64,000 bases of DNA from Nakamurella aerolata (GCF_013002705.1 NZ_JABEND010000001.1:310001-374000); one strand, 5' to 3'; shown: positions 14,019 through 23,444, counted from the first letter of the stretch. The notes: generated by a model not told the origin, from the letters alone. Program-made: numbers and translations.

Positions 14019-14576
14019 TCAGAGCTGCTTGAGCATCCTGGTGTTGCCCAAGGTGTTCGGCTTCACGTACGGCAGGTCGAGAAACTCCGCCACGCCACGG
14101 TCATAGCTGGAGCGCAGCTCGGCCAGTGCGTCCGGCCCAAGGTCGAGTTCGCCGATCCGCCGAAACCCCAACGCGGAGAAGAACATCACCTCGAAGGTGA
14201 GCACGAACAGCCGCGTCAGGCCGAGGTTTCTGGCCTGTTCGATCAACTCGAGGCAGAGCGTCCGGCCGATGCGTCGACCGCGGCACTGCGGGTCGGTGGC
14301 GATGGTGCGCAACTCGCCAAGGTCCTCCCACAGCACGTGCAACGCCCCGCAGCCCACCACCCTTGGGGTCGGCCCACCGTCGGGATCGGGGATCTCCGCC
14401 ACCCAGAACTCGGTGACGTCCTCATAGAGGTTCACCAGTGACTTTTCCAGCAGAATGTCCGGTGCATACTGATCAATCAGTTCTTTGATGCGGCGTACGT
14501 CGCCGACCTTGGCCCGGCGGACGGTGGGTGACGCGTTCGACACCGGTTCCCGTTGGGCTGGTTCTTGCTTCGCCAC
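14019..14576 (-). CDS. argA: GNAT amino-acid N-acetyltransferase, ArgA-like
   Basis: 185-aa GNAT protein resembling the stand-alone actinobacterial N-acetylglutamate synthase (M. tuberculosis Rv2747 type), which acetylates glutamate or glutamine at the start of arginine synthesis. Seen: N-terminal [16 protein letters not shown], the central strand [21 protein letters not shown], and the acetyl-CoA loop [12 protein letters not shown]. Rv2747 also lies next to pgsA and clgR homologues, so the context agrees. The GTG start is preceded by a TACGCT box in leaderless register. Substrate is inferred from similarity and neighbourhood. Confidence 0.75.
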   Translation of the reverse strand: MAKQEPAQREPVSNASPTVRRAKVGDVRRIKELIDQYAPDILLEKSLVNLYEDVTEFWVAEIPDPDGGPTPRVVGCGALHVLWEDLGELRTIATDPQCRGRRIGRTLCLELIEQARNLGLTRLFVLTFEVMFFSALGFRRIGELDLGPDALAELRSSYDRGVAEFLDLPYVKPNTLGNTRMLKQL

Positions 14577-14582
14577 CCGGGC

Positions 14583-14588
14583 AGCGTA
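14583..14588 (-). promoter_or_regulatory. Candidate leaderless -10 box of argA-like gene
   Basis: Reads TACGCT on the minus strand, 6 nt before the GTG start at 14576. It is back-to-back with the rimO promoter candidate about 55 nt away. Confidence 0.45.
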
Positions 14589-14640
14589 GCCAGCAGGTCC
14601 GCGCCGCAGCTCAGCGGCCCGGCACGGGGCGCGGCTCCGT

Positions 14641-14646
14641 TAGGCT
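14641..14646 (+). promoter_or_regulatory. Candidate leaderless -10 box of rimO
   Basis: TAGGCT followed by 7 nt and then GTG at 14654. The only purine-rich stretch is too close to the start to be a ribosome site, which favours leaderless translation. Confidence 0.5.
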
Positions 14647-14653
14647 GAGGTAT

Positions 14654-16204
14654 GTGAGCAATGCACCCACCGTGTCGATCGTGACGCTGGGGTGCGCGCG
14701 CAACGACGTCGACTCCTCGGAGATCGCGGGCCGCTTGGCCGCCGGCGGCTACCGACTGCTGGACGAGCCGGACACCGCCGCCAATGCGCCGGAGGAGCCC
14801 GCCGACGTGGTGGTGGTGAACACCTGCGCTTTCGTCGCCAGTGCCAAGAAGGATTCCATCGACACGCTGCTGGCGGCCGCCGATTCCGGATCCAAGGTGG
14901 TGGCTGTCGGTTGCCTCGCCGAGCGGTACGGCGCGGAGCTGGCCCAGGCGCTGCCGGAAGCCGACGCGGTGCTCGGGTTCGACGCCTATCCGGAGCTCGG
15001 CGCTCTGCTCGGTGACGTGCTGGACGGGCACCGGCCGGCGGCGCACACCCCGCAGGATCGCCGCACCCTTCTGCCGATCACCCCGGTGGCCAGACCCGAT
15101 GCCGCACAGTCGGTCTCGGTGCCGGGCCATGCGCACACCGCGTCGGCGGCGGCGCCCGGTGGGCTGGCGGCCGGCCCGCAGCTGGTGCGCAAGCTACTGC
15201 ATGCCGGACCGGTCGCACCGCTGAAGATCGCCTCAGGCTGCGACCGACGTTGCACCTTCTGCGCGATCCCGTCGTTCCGCGGGTCGTTCGTCTCCCGGCA
15301 CCCGGACGAGGTGGTCGCCGAGGCGCAGTGGCTGGCCGGGCAGGGCGTCCGGGAGATCGTGCTTGTCAGCGAGAACTCGACGTCCTACGGCAAGGATCTG
15401 CCGGGACGCGATCAGCTGGAAACCCTGTTGACCCGACTGGCTGCGGTGCCGGGCATCGTCAGGGTACGGCTCAGCTATTTGCAACCGGCGGAGACCAAAC
15501 CCTCACTGCTGCAGGCAATCTCGGCAACCACCGGGGTTGCTGACTATTTCGACATGTCGTTCCAGCATGCTTCGGAGCCGGTACTGCGCCGGATGCGCCG
15601 GTTCGGTTCTGTCGCCGGCTTTCTCGACCTCACCCGCCGCATCAGGGCGGCGGCGCCCGAGGCCGGGATCCGCTCCAATGTGATTGTTGGTTTCCCCGGC
15701 GAGACCGAGCGAGACGTGCAGGCGCTTGAGGAGTTCCTGATCGGCGCCAGGATGGACGCCGTCGGAGTGTTCGGCTACTCGGACGAGGACGGCACCGCGG
15801 CGCTGGAGCTACCGGACAAGGTCGACGAGGACGAGATCGCCGCGCGGGTGGAGCGGATCACCGCGCTCGCCGACGAGCTCGCCGCACAGCGGGCCGAAGA
15901 TCGGGTCGACACCGAGATCGTGGTGCTGGTCGACGATGTGACTCCCGACAGCGAGAGCGGCAGCACCGACGGCACCGTTGTCGGCCGCGGCGAGCACCAG
16001 GCGCCGGAGGTCGACGGCACCACGACGCTGACCGGTGCCGACGGCATTGAACTGGGCGACCTGGTGCTGGCACGGGTGGTCGGCACCGACGGCATCGACC
16101 TGATCGCGGAGCCGCTGCGGGTGCTGCCGCGCCCGGAGCCGGCGGACCCAGATGTGTTGCGGCCCAAAGCATCGGCACCAGCGGCGGAGGCGACAGGGTC
16201 GTGA
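14654..16204 (+). CDS. rimO: Ribosomal protein S12 methylthiotransferase RimO
   Basis: Radical-SAM enzyme that methylthiolates an aspartate of ribosomal protein S12. Visible: the UPF0004 domain with [16 protein letters not shown] and NTCAF, the radical-SAM motif [15 protein letters not shown] near residue 195, SYLQPAE, and a C-terminal TRAM-like region. At 516 aa it is longer than E. coli RimO (about 440), with an extra stretch near residues 125-165 between the two iron-sulfur domains. The frame is open upstream to 14528, but GTG at 14654 starts right before the conserved domain and fits the promoter. The stop overlaps pgsA by 4 nt. Confidence 0.93.
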   Translation: MSNAPTVSIVTLGCARNDVDSSEIAGRLAAGGYRLLDEPDTAANAPEEPADVVVVNTCAFVASAKKDSIDTLLAAADSGSKVVAVGCLAERYGAELAQALPEADAVLGFDAYPELGALLGDVLDGHRPAAHTPQDRRTLLPITPVARPDAAQSVSVPGHAHTASAAAPGGLAAGPQLVRKLLHAGPVAPLKIASGCDRRCTFCAIPSFRGSFVSRHPDEVVAEAQWLAGQGVREIVLVSENSTSYGKDLPGRDQLETLLTRLAAVPGIVRVRLSYLQPAETKPSLLQAISATTGVADYFDMSFQHASEPVLRRMRRFGSVAGFLDLTRRIRAAAPEAGIRSNVIVGFPGETERDVQALEEFLIGARMDAVGVFGYSDEDGTAALELPDKVDEDEIAARVERITALADELAAQRAEDRVDTEIVVLVDDVTPDSESGSTDGTVVGRGEHQAPEVDGTTTLTGADGIELGDLVLARVVGTDGIDLIAEPLRVLPRPEPADPDVLRPKASAPAAEATGS

Positions 16205-16869
16205 GCGCAACGGTGCCCCCGTCCCGCCCGCCGACTCCGGCGGGCAATCCCGCCGAGCCCCCACACCGGGGACAGCAGGACGGGCCGGGGGAGTTGCCGC
16301 ACGCCTACGTGCCCGCCTCGCTGATCAACCTGCCGAACGCTCTGACGGTGCTGCGGCTGATCTTGGTGCCGGTCTTCCTGTTGTGTCTGTTCAACCTCGG
16401 CGGGCACGACGCCACCTGGCGCTGGATCGCGGCCGGAGTCTTCGCCGTCGCCGCCATCACCGACCGGTACGACGGGCGGATCGCCCGCAGCCGCGGCCAG
16501 GTCACCGACTTCGGCAAGATCGCCGATCCGATTGCGGACAAGGCACTCACCGGTTCGGCGCTGCTGGGGCTGTCGATGCTGGGCAACCTGCCGTGGTGGG
16601 TCACCGTGGTGATCCTGGTCCGCGAGGTCGGCATCACGCTGCTGCGCTTCGCCATCCTCCGCTACGGCGTCATCTCGGCGAGCCCTGGCGGCAAGGCCAA
16701 GACCCTGGTGCAGGTGGTGGCCATCGGGCTGTACGTGATGCCGCTGCCGGACCAGCTTGAGTGGCTGCGCTTCGGGCTGATGCTGGTGGCGGTGGCGCTG
16801 ACGGTCGGCACCGGCATCGACTATCTGGTCAGGGCGACCGCGTTGGTCACCCGCTCCCGCCGACCCTGA
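16201..16869 (+). CDS. pgsA: CDP-diacylglycerol-glycerol-3-phosphate 3-phosphatidyltransferase
   Basis: Membrane CDP-alcohol phosphatidyltransferase (222 aa) making phosphatidylglycerol phosphate. The family motif D-x2-DG-x2-AR-x8-G-x3-D-x3-D is complete in [10 protein letters not shown]...[11 protein letters not shown] near residues 97-123. About five hydrophobic segments follow [17 protein letters not shown] hydrophilic N-terminus of roughly 38 residues precedes the first helix. The GTG overlaps the rimO stop, and cinA starts 14 nt downstream. Confidence 0.9.
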   Translation: MSATVPPSRPPTPAGNPAEPPHRGQQDGPGELPHAYVPASLINLPNALTVLRLILVPVFLLCLFNLGGHDATWRWIAAGVFAVAAITDRYDGRIARSRGQVTDFGKIADPIADKALTGSALLGLSMLGNLPWWVTVVILVREVGITLLRFAILRYGVISASPGGKAKTLVQVVAIGLYVMPLPDQLEWLRFGLMLVAVALTVGTGIDYLVRATALVTRSRRP

Positions 16870-16883
16870 GCATCCGCGGTGCG

Positions 16884-17447
16884 ATGACGGAGATGGACGA
16901 GTTTCTCGAACTGCGGTCCGGCCGGCTCGCCGCCGTTGTCGTTGGGCTGCGCCGGGCCGGGCTGACGGTGGCCACCGCGGAGTCGCTGACCGGTGGACTG
17001 CTCGGGGCGGCGTTGTCGTCGGTACCGGGATCGTCTGCGGTGCTGCGCGGCGGGCTGATCGTCTACGCGACCGACCTCAAGCACACGCTGGCAGGCGTTC
17101 CGGCCGAGTTGCTGGCGGCTCGCGGCCCGGTGGATCCGGACGTTGCGGTGGCCCTCGCCGCCGGTGCCAGGGAACGCTGCGGCGCCGATCTCGGCGTCGG
17201 GCTGACCGGGGTGGCCGGGCCCGACCCGCAGGACGGCCATCCGCCCGGCACCTGGTTCGTCGCGGTCACCGGGCCGGACCTGGCCGATTCGGGAACCGCG
17301 GTGGTGACCACGCGAACCGGACACCCGGTGCCGGACGTCAACCCGGACCACCACGAGCCGCAGCGGCAACGGCACCGGATCCGTCTGCAGGTGGTGAGCG
17401 CCGCGCTGGATCTGCTGGCCGAGCGCTGCACAGCGTCAGGCCGATGA
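16884..17447 (+). CDS. cinA: CinA-family nicotinamide-nucleotide amidohydrolase
   Basis: 187-aa stand-alone CinA C-terminal domain (PncC type), which deamidates NMN to nicotinate mononucleotide in pyridine nucleotide recycling. Motifs: VATAESLTGGLLGAALSSVPGSS near residue 30, GGLIVYATDLKHTLAGVP, and GVGLTGVAGPDPQDG with GTWFVAV. The N-terminal MoCF-like domain of long CinA proteins is absent, as is common in actinobacteria. The frame is open into pgsA, but the ATG at 16884 lies after the pgsA stop and gives the normal domain length. Confidence 0.88.
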   Translation: MTEMDEFLELRSGRLAAVVVGLRRAGLTVATAESLTGGLLGAALSSVPGSSAVLRGGLIVYATDLKHTLAGVPAELLAARGPVDPDVAVALAAGARERCGADLGVGLTGVAGPDPQDGHPPGTWFVAVTGPDLADSGTAVVTTRTGHPVPDVNPDHHEPQRQRHRIRLQVVSAALDLLAERCTASGR

Positions 17448-17507
17448 ACTCAAGCCGGCGGCTGGTGCGATTCACCGGCGTCCGCCATGCAATGTTCACG
17501 TGACTCC

Positions 17508-17536
17508 GGGAACAACTGCCGGATGCACCGGCGTTG
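17508..17536 (+). promoter_or_regulatory. Candidate ECF-sigma promoter of clgR
   Basis: GGGAAC (17508-17513), an 18-nt spacer and CGTTG (17532-17536). This resembles the SigE/SigH-type stress promoter consensus of actinobacteria and lies about 110 nt before clgR, whose mycobacterial homologue is controlled by an ECF sigma factor. Confidence 0.5.
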
Positions 17537-17647
17537 ACCGGGTAGGTTGGCGGGACACCCGGACCAGCCACGCGACCGGAGTTTCCGCCGGCGCAGACCA
17601 GAGCTGTCGAGGCTGTGAAAGTCCGGCGCCGGAACAGGAGGTGGCAC

Positions 17648-18130
17648 GTGTTGCTGCGAGATGCATTGGGCGAAACTCTTCGCGATGCCCGGACCAGCCA
17701 GAACCGGACGCTGCGTGATGTCTCCACGGCCGCCAACGTGTCGCTCGGATACCTGTCCGAGGTGGAGCGCGGCCGCAAGGAGGCGTCCAGCGAGCTGCTG
17801 GCGTCCATCTGCGTCGCCCTCGAGCTGGAACTTTCCGACGTGCTCACCACGGTCAGCGAGGCCATCCGCACCGACGATCAGGCCAAGCGCGCCGTCGCGG
17901 TGAACAAGGCCGAGCAGCTGGCCCAGCAGGCCAACGTCAGCCGCGGTTTCCAGGCCGTCCCCGCGAACGGCTACCCACGCCGCCCGGTCGCCAGCTTGGA
18001 CAAGACCAACGCCCCGAAGGCCGGCAGCAAGCCGGTACCGACCAGGCCGGAACCGGCGCGCGCCGCCGCCCGTCCCGAGCGGCCGTTGCGGATCGTGGTG
18101 CCGTTCAGCCCCGCGCCGCAGACCAACTGA
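17648..18130 (+). CDS. clgR: ClgR-type XRE transcriptional activator
   Basis: Helix-turn-helix regulator (160 aa). In Streptomyces, Corynebacterium and Mycobacterium, ClgR activates clp protease and stress genes and is itself degraded by Clp. The XRE domain occupies residues 7-65 ([45 protein letters not shown], split here only by reading). The C-terminal 85 residues are Ala/Pro/Arg-rich. The start is GTG 17648, because a perfect AGGAGG lies 5 nt upstream. Its last 30 nt, including the stop, recur exactly at 19170-19199, downstream of the inserted methyltransferase gene. Confidence 0.85.
   Translation: MLLRDALGETLRDARTSQNRTLRDVSTAANVSLGYLSEVERGRKEASSELLASICVALELELSDVLTTVSEAIRTDDQAKRAVAVNKAEQLAQQANVSRGFQAVPANGYPRRPVASLDKTNAPKAGSKPVPTRPEPARAAARPERPLRIVVPFSPAPQTN
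18101..18130 (+). repeat. 30-bp direct repeat, left copy (clgR 3' end)
   Basis: Exact 30-bp sequence covering the last nine sense codons of clgR and its TGA. The identical sequence is at 19170-19199. Together they bracket the rlmA-like gene. Confidence 0.95.
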
Positions 18131-18280
18131 TCATGTGGTGACCTGCCGTAAAGGGGCTCGGCGTCGCAGCCGTCCCGGCGTCCCAGGACGAGGTCGCCTT
18201 GCCAGTTCGTTTCGTGGCCCCGGGGTCACCAGCGAGGCCGGACTCGACCGTTTGCTCGACACCGTCGGGGATCGTGTCCC

Positions 18281-19120
18281 ATGACGGCGGAACACCTCGC
18301 CGCAGTCTTTCGCTGCCCCGTCTGCGACGGCGCCTTCTCACCCCGTGCGGGACGCACGCTGGCGTGCCCATTGGGTCACGCGTTGGACGTCGCGAGGGAG
18401 GGGTACGTCAACCTGGTCACCGCGCAGGCCAAGAAGTCGAAGGACCCTGGCTACAACGTCCAGCTGATGCAGTCCCGCCACGCGTTCTTCGGCACTGGAG
18501 GCTACGAGCCGGCTGCTCGGGCGATCGCCGAGCTCATGTCTACGGCGCTCCCCGCCGGCGGACGTGTCCTGGACGCCGGCTGCGGCGAGGGGTACTACTT
18601 GCGCGTCCTCCGCGAGGTGGCCCCAGGGCTCGACATTGTCGGGACCGATCTGTCCCGCTCAGGGATGCGGATGGCGGCACGGCTCGACCCAGCGGGGGCA
18701 TAAGCCGTGGCGAACTCGTACCACCTTCCGATGGACGTGAACTCGCTCGACGGGGTCGTCAGTCAGTTCTCTCCGAACCCGGTCGAGGAGTTCGCCCGTG
18801 TGCTCCGGCCAGGCGGAACGATGCTGATCGGTAGCCCAGGAGCTGATCATCTGTTCTCGATGAAGGCCGCCGTTTACGACTCCCCGCGTCGTCATGATGA
18901 GGAGAACCACCGGGTCGTCGACGCCAGGTTCGTCCAGACCAATCGGCGGGTGGTCCGATACCCACTGGTCATCAATGACGTGGCGGCGCTCAAGGCCCTG
19001 TTCAGCATGACCCCGTACAGCTACGGGGCGAACGACGCAGCGCGGCTACTCAACAGCGAGGCCTCGACGTTCACGACCGAGGTGCACATGCTGCTCGACA
19101 CATACCGCTACGACCCCTGA
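18281..19120 (+). pseudogene. RlmA-type 23S rRNA guanine-N1 methyltransferase, in-frame stop
   Basis: Two abutting reading frames in the same phase make up one 279-codon RlmA-family gene. Members methylate G745/G748 of 23S rRNA, and the Gram-positive type gives resistance to tylosin-like macrolides. The first part has the zinc-binding head CPVCDGAF...CPLGHALD and the SAM motif VLDAGCGEGYYL. A TAA at 18701-18703 interrupts, and the second part resumes with AVANSYHLP, VLRPGGTMLIGSPGADHL and a normal C-terminus. Homologues carry an aromatic residue here, so TAC to TAA is the likely change. The gene sits in a 1,069-bp segment delimited by the 30-bp repeats. Alternatives are a sequencing error or readthrough. 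Confidence 0.8.
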
Positions 19121-19169
19121 ACCGCTTCCCAGGCCGGTGCAGCGCCGCCAGTCCCAGCACGGTCCCACA

Positions 19170-19199
19170 CCGTTCAGCCCCGCGCCGCAGACCAACTGA
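19170..19199 (+). repeat. 30-bp direct repeat, right copy
   Basis: Exact copy of 18101-18130, located 49 nt after the rlmA-like gene and 21 nt before the end of the convergent ABC permease gene. It is not attached to any reading frame here. Confidence 0.95.
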
Positions 19200-19220
19200 C
19201 TGCACGGTTGAACCGGGTTC

Positions 19221-20111
19221 TCAGTTGCCGGGACTGGTGTACCAGCGGCTCATCCTGGTGAAGAACGCGATGCCGCCCGCCAAGATGATCGGGCCGGCGA
19301 GCGGCGAGAGCCACGCCACGATCGGCGGCACCAGCAGATCGTCGGTATGGCCAAGGATCACGGCCGCCGGCAGGTAGGCCATGAACGCCAGCGGCAACAG
19401 CACGGTGAGCAGCCAGGTGCCGATGGTGCCGAAGATCGTCATCGGGTAGGCGCCGAAGTCGGTGAGCACGCGGTCGACAGTGACCTTGACCCTGGAGGTG
19501 GGGCCCATTCGAAAGTCCAGCCCGGAGATGCCGATCTGCAGGCCGGCCTCGACCAGGCCGCCGCCGATTGCCGCGGCCACCACGTACAGCACCAGCCAGG
19601 GCGTCCAGTGCACATCGACCCTGGTGGCTGCGGTTATCAGGATGACGCTGCCCAGCACCAGGTCGCCCAGGGTGCCAGGGTTGACGAAACGCGTGAGCAG
19701 CTGCATCAGCGGGCCGGCCGGCCGCAGCAGGTAGCGGTCCCATTCGCCGTTGCGGACCGCCCACGCACTGGCGCTGTGCTGTCCGAAATTGATGGTGCAG
19801 ACTCCGTGAGCGGTGAGCCGCAGACCGTAGAGGAAGGCGACGTCCGCGACGTCCCAGCCGGCGATCGCCCCGAACGCGCCGAGCAGCACCCCGATGAACG
19901 CGAGTTGTGTGCCCTGCATGGCCACCGACCCAAGCGCGGTGAGAACCAGGTTGACCCGGTGCACCCGCAGGTCGCGCCACGCCGCGCCCATCAGAATCAG
20001 GTACGTCCGCCAACGGGGGACGGGCCGGGCCAGACTGCCGCGCCCGTCGGCAATGCTGCTGTCAAGGGCAGTTCCGGTGTCACGGTTCGAGCGCGTCTCG
20101 GTCTCAGCCAC
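19221..20111 (-). CDS. ABC-2 family exporter permease
   Basis: 296-aa integral membrane protein with about six hydrophobic segments, of the ABC-2-like permease family that occurs as a pair next to a COG4586-type ATPase. Visible: the amphipathic LILMGAAWRDLRVHRVNLVL before the first helix, the conserved VRNGEWDRYLLRPAGPLMQLL loop, and GISGLDFRMGPTSRVK. The GTG start overlaps the stop of the upstream permease gene by 8 nt. It is the last gene of a three-gene minus-strand operon. Substrate unknown. Confidence 0.8.
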   Translation of the reverse strand: MAETETRSNRDTGTALDSSIADGRGSLARPVPRWRTYLILMGAAWRDLRVHRVNLVLTALGSVAMQGTQLAFIGVLLGAFGAIAGWDVADVAFLYGLRLTAHGVCTINFGQHSASAWAVRNGEWDRYLLRPAGPLMQLLTRFVNPGTLGDLVLGSVILITAATRVDVHWTPWLVLYVVAAAIGGGLVEAGLQIGISGLDFRMGPTSRVKVTVDRVLTDFGAYPMTIFGTIGTWLLTVLLPLAFMAYLPAAVILGHTDDLLVPPIVAWLSPLAGPIILAGGIAFFTRMSRWYTSPGN

Positions 20112-20958
20112 CGAACACCACCAGCCGTCGGATCGCCCGGCGCCAGATCAGCACTCCGAGCGCGATCAGCACGCCGATCCAGAGCAGTTGCAGGCCGATC
20201 GCCCTGGCGGTGTGCCAGCCTGGATCGGTGTCGACGTAGATCGATAGCGGCACGAATACCTGGGCGGAGAACGGCAGCGCGGTCAACGTCCCGGACAGCC
20301 ATCCAGGCATGAACCACAGCGGGATCAGCGCACCGGACGAGAACTGGGCCAGCATCCGATAGATCAGGAAAACGCCGCCGACCTCGAGGGTCCAGAACCC
20401 GATCAGGCCGACGGTGAAGTTCATGATCAGCGCGATCCCGAACCCCAGCACGATCGACACCGCAAAGGCGAAGCCGGAGATCACCGATCCCGGCGGGTCG
20501 ATCGCACCGAACGTCAATCCCGCCACCAAGCCTGCCGCGGCGGCGGGCAGCTGTGCGGCGGCAGCACCGACCTGCTGGGCCAGCGCCAGCGGCACCGCCG
20601 AGACGGGCCGCATCACGTCGAAGGCGATGGCACCCGTCCGCAGCCGACCGTAGAGCGTGTCGAAAGTGAACGGCTGGAACACGATGTTGACCAGCACCCC
20701 GAGCACCGCGTACGTGATGGCGTCGCGCTGGTTGACGCCGGCCACCTCGGTCCGGGCGCCGTAGACGGCGGTCCACACCAGGTAGACCAGCACCACCTGC
20801 AGTACGCAGCCGATGATGCCGGTCCACGTGGAGGCGCGGAAGGCGAACTGTGCCATCGCACCCTGCCGCATCGACGCGGCCATGCCGCCAAGGGCGAATC
20901 GAAACGGCAGTCGCTGGGTGCGGCCAGACCTGTCGCGGGCCACCGGCGGCGCGGTCAC
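20104..20958 (-). CDS. ABC-2 family exporter permease
   Basis: 284-aa membrane protein, partner of the adjacent permease. Seen: FRASTWTGIIGCVLQVVLVYLVW as the first helix, then VFQPFTFDTLYGRLRTGAIAFDVMRPV, which corresponds to the conserved loop of this permease type, and a C-terminal helix ending in an Arg-rich tail. The GTG overlaps the ATPase gene stop by 4 nt (GTGA). Substrate not predictable. Confidence 0.8.
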   Translation of the reverse strand: MTAPPVARDRSGRTQRLPFRFALGGMAASMRQGAMAQFAFRASTWTGIIGCVLQVVLVYLVWTAVYGARTEVAGVNQRDAITYAVLGVLVNIVFQPFTFDTLYGRLRTGAIAFDVMRPVSAVPLALAQQVGAAAAQLPAAAAGLVAGLTFGAIDPPGSVISGFAFAVSIVLGFGIALIMNFTVGLIGFWTLEVGGVFLIYRMLAQFSSGALIPLWFMPGWLSGTLTALPFSAQVFVPLSIYVDTDPGWHTARAIGLQLLWIGVLIALGVLIWRRAIRRLVVFGG

Positions 20959-21951
20959 AGCGCAACCTCACGGTCGGTGTAGATCTGCCGGATCACGTCC
21001 TCAACGCCTGGCTCGCTGGACGACAGGTCGGTGATTGCCATCGCGTCGGTCAGCCGGCTGATGGCCGCGGGTGCCGGCAGCTGGGCCGGGTCGAACCGGA
21101 ACGTCGCCTTGACCTGATCACCGGCTTGTTGAACGTTGCGCAGGTCGAGACCGTCGATGCGGAGTTCGGCAGGCACTTCCGTTGCGGTGACGACGATCTC
21201 GCGGAACGCGGGCGTAGCGGGCCTTCAACCGCTGCAGGTCGCCGTCGTAGAGGATGCGTCCCTCGTCGATGATCACCACCCGACGGGCCAGCTGCTCGAT
21301 GTCGGAGATGTCGTGGGTGGTGAGTAGCACGGTGGTTCCCTCCGAGCGATTCTGCTCGGCGATGAAGTCGCGGATCCTGGCCTTGGCCACCACATCGAGC
21401 CCGACGGTCGGCTCGTCGAGGTAGAGCACCGGCGGGCGGTACAACATCGCGGCGACGATGTCGCCGCGCATCCGTTGCCCCAGCGACAGTGACCGCACTG
21501 CGGTGTCCAGCAACGGGCCCATGTTGAGCAGGTCGACGAACGCATCGAGTGAGCGGCGGTAATCGACCGGGTGCAGACCGTACAGCTTGGCTATCAGATC
21601 GAACGAGTCGCGCAGCGGCAGGTCGATCCACAGCTGCGAACGCTGGCCGAACACCGCACCGATGTTCCTGGCGTTGGCGCGCCGGTCTTGCCACGGCACG
21701 ATGCCCTCCACCTCGACGTGCCCGGCGGTGGGCACCAGGATTCCGGTGAGCATCTTGATGGTGGTGGACTTGCCGGCGCCGTTCGGCCCCAGATAGCCGA
21801 CCAGCTCGCCGTCGTCGATGGTGAGCGAGACATCGTCAACGGCGCGGGTCACCACCTTCTTGGTGCTGAAGAACGAGCGCACCCCGGAGAAGCGGCCCTG
21901 CACCCGCTCCGGCCGGCTGAACTCCTTGACCAGTCCCTCTGCCCGGATCAC
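20955..21951 (-). pseudogene. ABC exporter ATP-binding protein with frameshift
   Basis: ATPase of the COG4586 type. The first 240 residues are intact: Walker A GPNGAGKST, Q-loop GQRSQLW, signature LSLGQRMRGD, Walker B LYLDEPTVGLD, H-loop TTHD. Near 21207 the phase changes. In the original frame translation runs into an unrelated Arg-rich tail ending at 21118. One base less restores an expected continuation (ARFREIVVTATEVPAELRIDGL) through to the TGA at 20955, which overlaps the permease start. All catalytic motifs lie before the shift, so a shortened product might still be made. Either a recent indel or a sequencing error. Confidence 0.75.
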
Positions 21952-22073
21952 GCAGCGGTCCCGACCACCAGGTGACCGCGCCCGGCGCGGAACCGGATCC
22001 CCGTGCGGCAGTGCGGCTTTGCAGCCCGGTCGCGGACGAGCCTGGCGAACGGCGCAGGGGTAGCTAGCACGGC

Positions 22074-22126
22074 GGGAGCATCAACCACTGAGGGAGCATC
22101 AACCACTGAGGGAGCATCAACACTGA
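22074..22126. repeat. 18-bp tandem repeat
   Basis: Two exact copies and one 17-bp copy of GGGAGCATCAACCACTGA at 22074, 22092 and 22110, in the 284-nt divergent spacer between the ABC operon and the M20 gene. I see no gene in the spacer. Confidence 0.85.
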
Positions 22127-22235
22127 GGCGCACCGGCTCACCGTGTCACGTCCAGCCGCGGCGAGCGAGGCGTTAACCGGCCACGCGTGTCGTCACCACG
22201 GTTCGATCACTCCTGGCCCGTGACAGGATGGATGC

Positions 22236-23444
22236 ATGCCGCTGATCGATGACGCCAAGGCCATGTCCGACGAGCTGAGCACCCTGCGCCGCAAGCTGCA
22301 CGCGGTGCCGGAGGTCGGGCTGGATCTGCCTGTCACCCAAAAGATCCTGCTGGACGAGCTCGCCGACCTCGGCCTCGAGGTGAGCACCGGCAAAGACCTC
22401 ACCTCGATCACCGCGGTGCTGCGCGGTGGAAAGCACACCGACAACAGCCCTGTGGTGCTGCTGCGCGCCGACATGGATGCCCTGCCGGTGGTGGAGCAGT
22501 CGGGGGAAAGCTTCGCCCCGGCAGCGGATTCGCCGCACCATCAGGCCATGCACGCCTGCGGGCACGACATGCACATGGCTGGCCTGATCGGTGCGATTCG
22601 GCTGCTGGTGCAGCGCCGCGACGAGCTTCCCGGTGACGTGGTGTTCATGCTGCAGCCGGGGGAGGAGGGTATGGACGGTGCCCGCTACATGATCGACGAG
22701 GGGGTGCTCGACGCCGCCGGCCGCCGTGTCGACGCCGCATACGGGCTGCACGTGTTCTCCGGCTACTTCGAGAAGGGCACGATCGCCGCCAGGCCCGGAG
22801 CGCTGATGGCGGCATCGGCGGGATTGAAGGTCGTGGTGCACGGCCGCGGCGGACACGGTTCGGCACCGCACATGTCGGCCGACCCGGTGCCGGCCGCCGC
22901 CGAGATGGTGACCGCGCTGCAGACCGCCGTTACCCGGCAGTTCAACGTCTTCGACCCCGTCGTCGTCACCGTCGGCACCTTCCACGCCGGCACCAGGCGG
23001 AACATCATCCCGGACGACGCCGAATTCGAGGCCACCATCAGGGCGTTCTCGCCGGAGGCGATGCAGAAGGCCGGCGAGGTCACCACCACGGTGTGCAAGG
23101 AGATTGCCGCCGCTCACGGACTGACCGCCGATGTCACCTTCACCGGCGAGTACCCGTTGACGGCCAACAACGCCGACGAGTTCGAGTTTGTCGCCGACAC
23201 CGCCCGGGACCTGTTGGGCGACAAACGATTTCTGCAGATGGCGGACCCGATTACCGGATCCGAAGACTTCTCCAGGGTGCTCGATGAGGTGCCCGGCTGC
23301 TACTTCTTCGTCGGTGCCGGACGCGACCCGCTCGCCAAGGCCGGCTCCAACCACTCGCCGATCGCCGCCTTCGACGACTCGCTGTTGCCGGACTGCTCCG
23401 CGCTGCTCGCCGAGCTGGCGATCCGGCGGCTCAACCGGGCCTGA
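22236..23444 (+). CDS. M20 family amidohydrolase
   Basis: 402-aa metal-dependent hydrolase of the M20D group (hippurate, N-acyl-amino-acid or IAA-conjugate hydrolase type). Metal-binding and catalytic motifs: LRADMDALPVVE near residue 80, HACGHDMHMAGLIG near residue 105, MLQPGEEGMDGARYMI near residue 140, and GSEDFS near residue 345. The dimerisation domain lies between residues 185 and 300 (GRGGHGSAPH). A CAGGAT hexamer 6 nt before the ATG resembles the leaderless boxes seen elsewhere, with C in the first position. Exact substrate cannot be read from sequence. Confidence 0.87.
   Translation: MPLIDDAKAMSDELSTLRRKLHAVPEVGLDLPVTQKILLDELADLGLEVSTGKDLTSITAVLRGGKHTDNSPVVLLRADMDALPVVEQSGESFAPAADSPHHQAMHACGHDMHMAGLIGAIRLLVQRRDELPGDVVFMLQPGEEGMDGARYMIDEGVLDAAGRRVDAAYGLHVFSGYFEKGTIAARPGALMAASAGLKVVVHGRGGHGSAPHMSADPVPAAAEMVTALQTAVTRQFNVFDPVVVTVGTFHAGTRRNIIPDDAEFEATIRAFSPEAMQKAGEVTTTVCKEIAAAHGLTADVTFTGEYPLTANNADEFEFVADTARDLLGDKRFLQMADPITGSEDFSRVLDEVPGCYFFVGAGRDPLAKAGSNHSPIAAFDDSLLPDCSALLAELAIRRLNRA

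Noticed and set aside
18281-19120. Two separate small genes
   Set aside because: Both are in the same phase, and together they make one complete RlmA-family protein with only a stop codon between them.
22074-22126. Start of a CRISPR-like array
   Set aside because: The units are directly adjacent with no spacers, and no cas genes are present.
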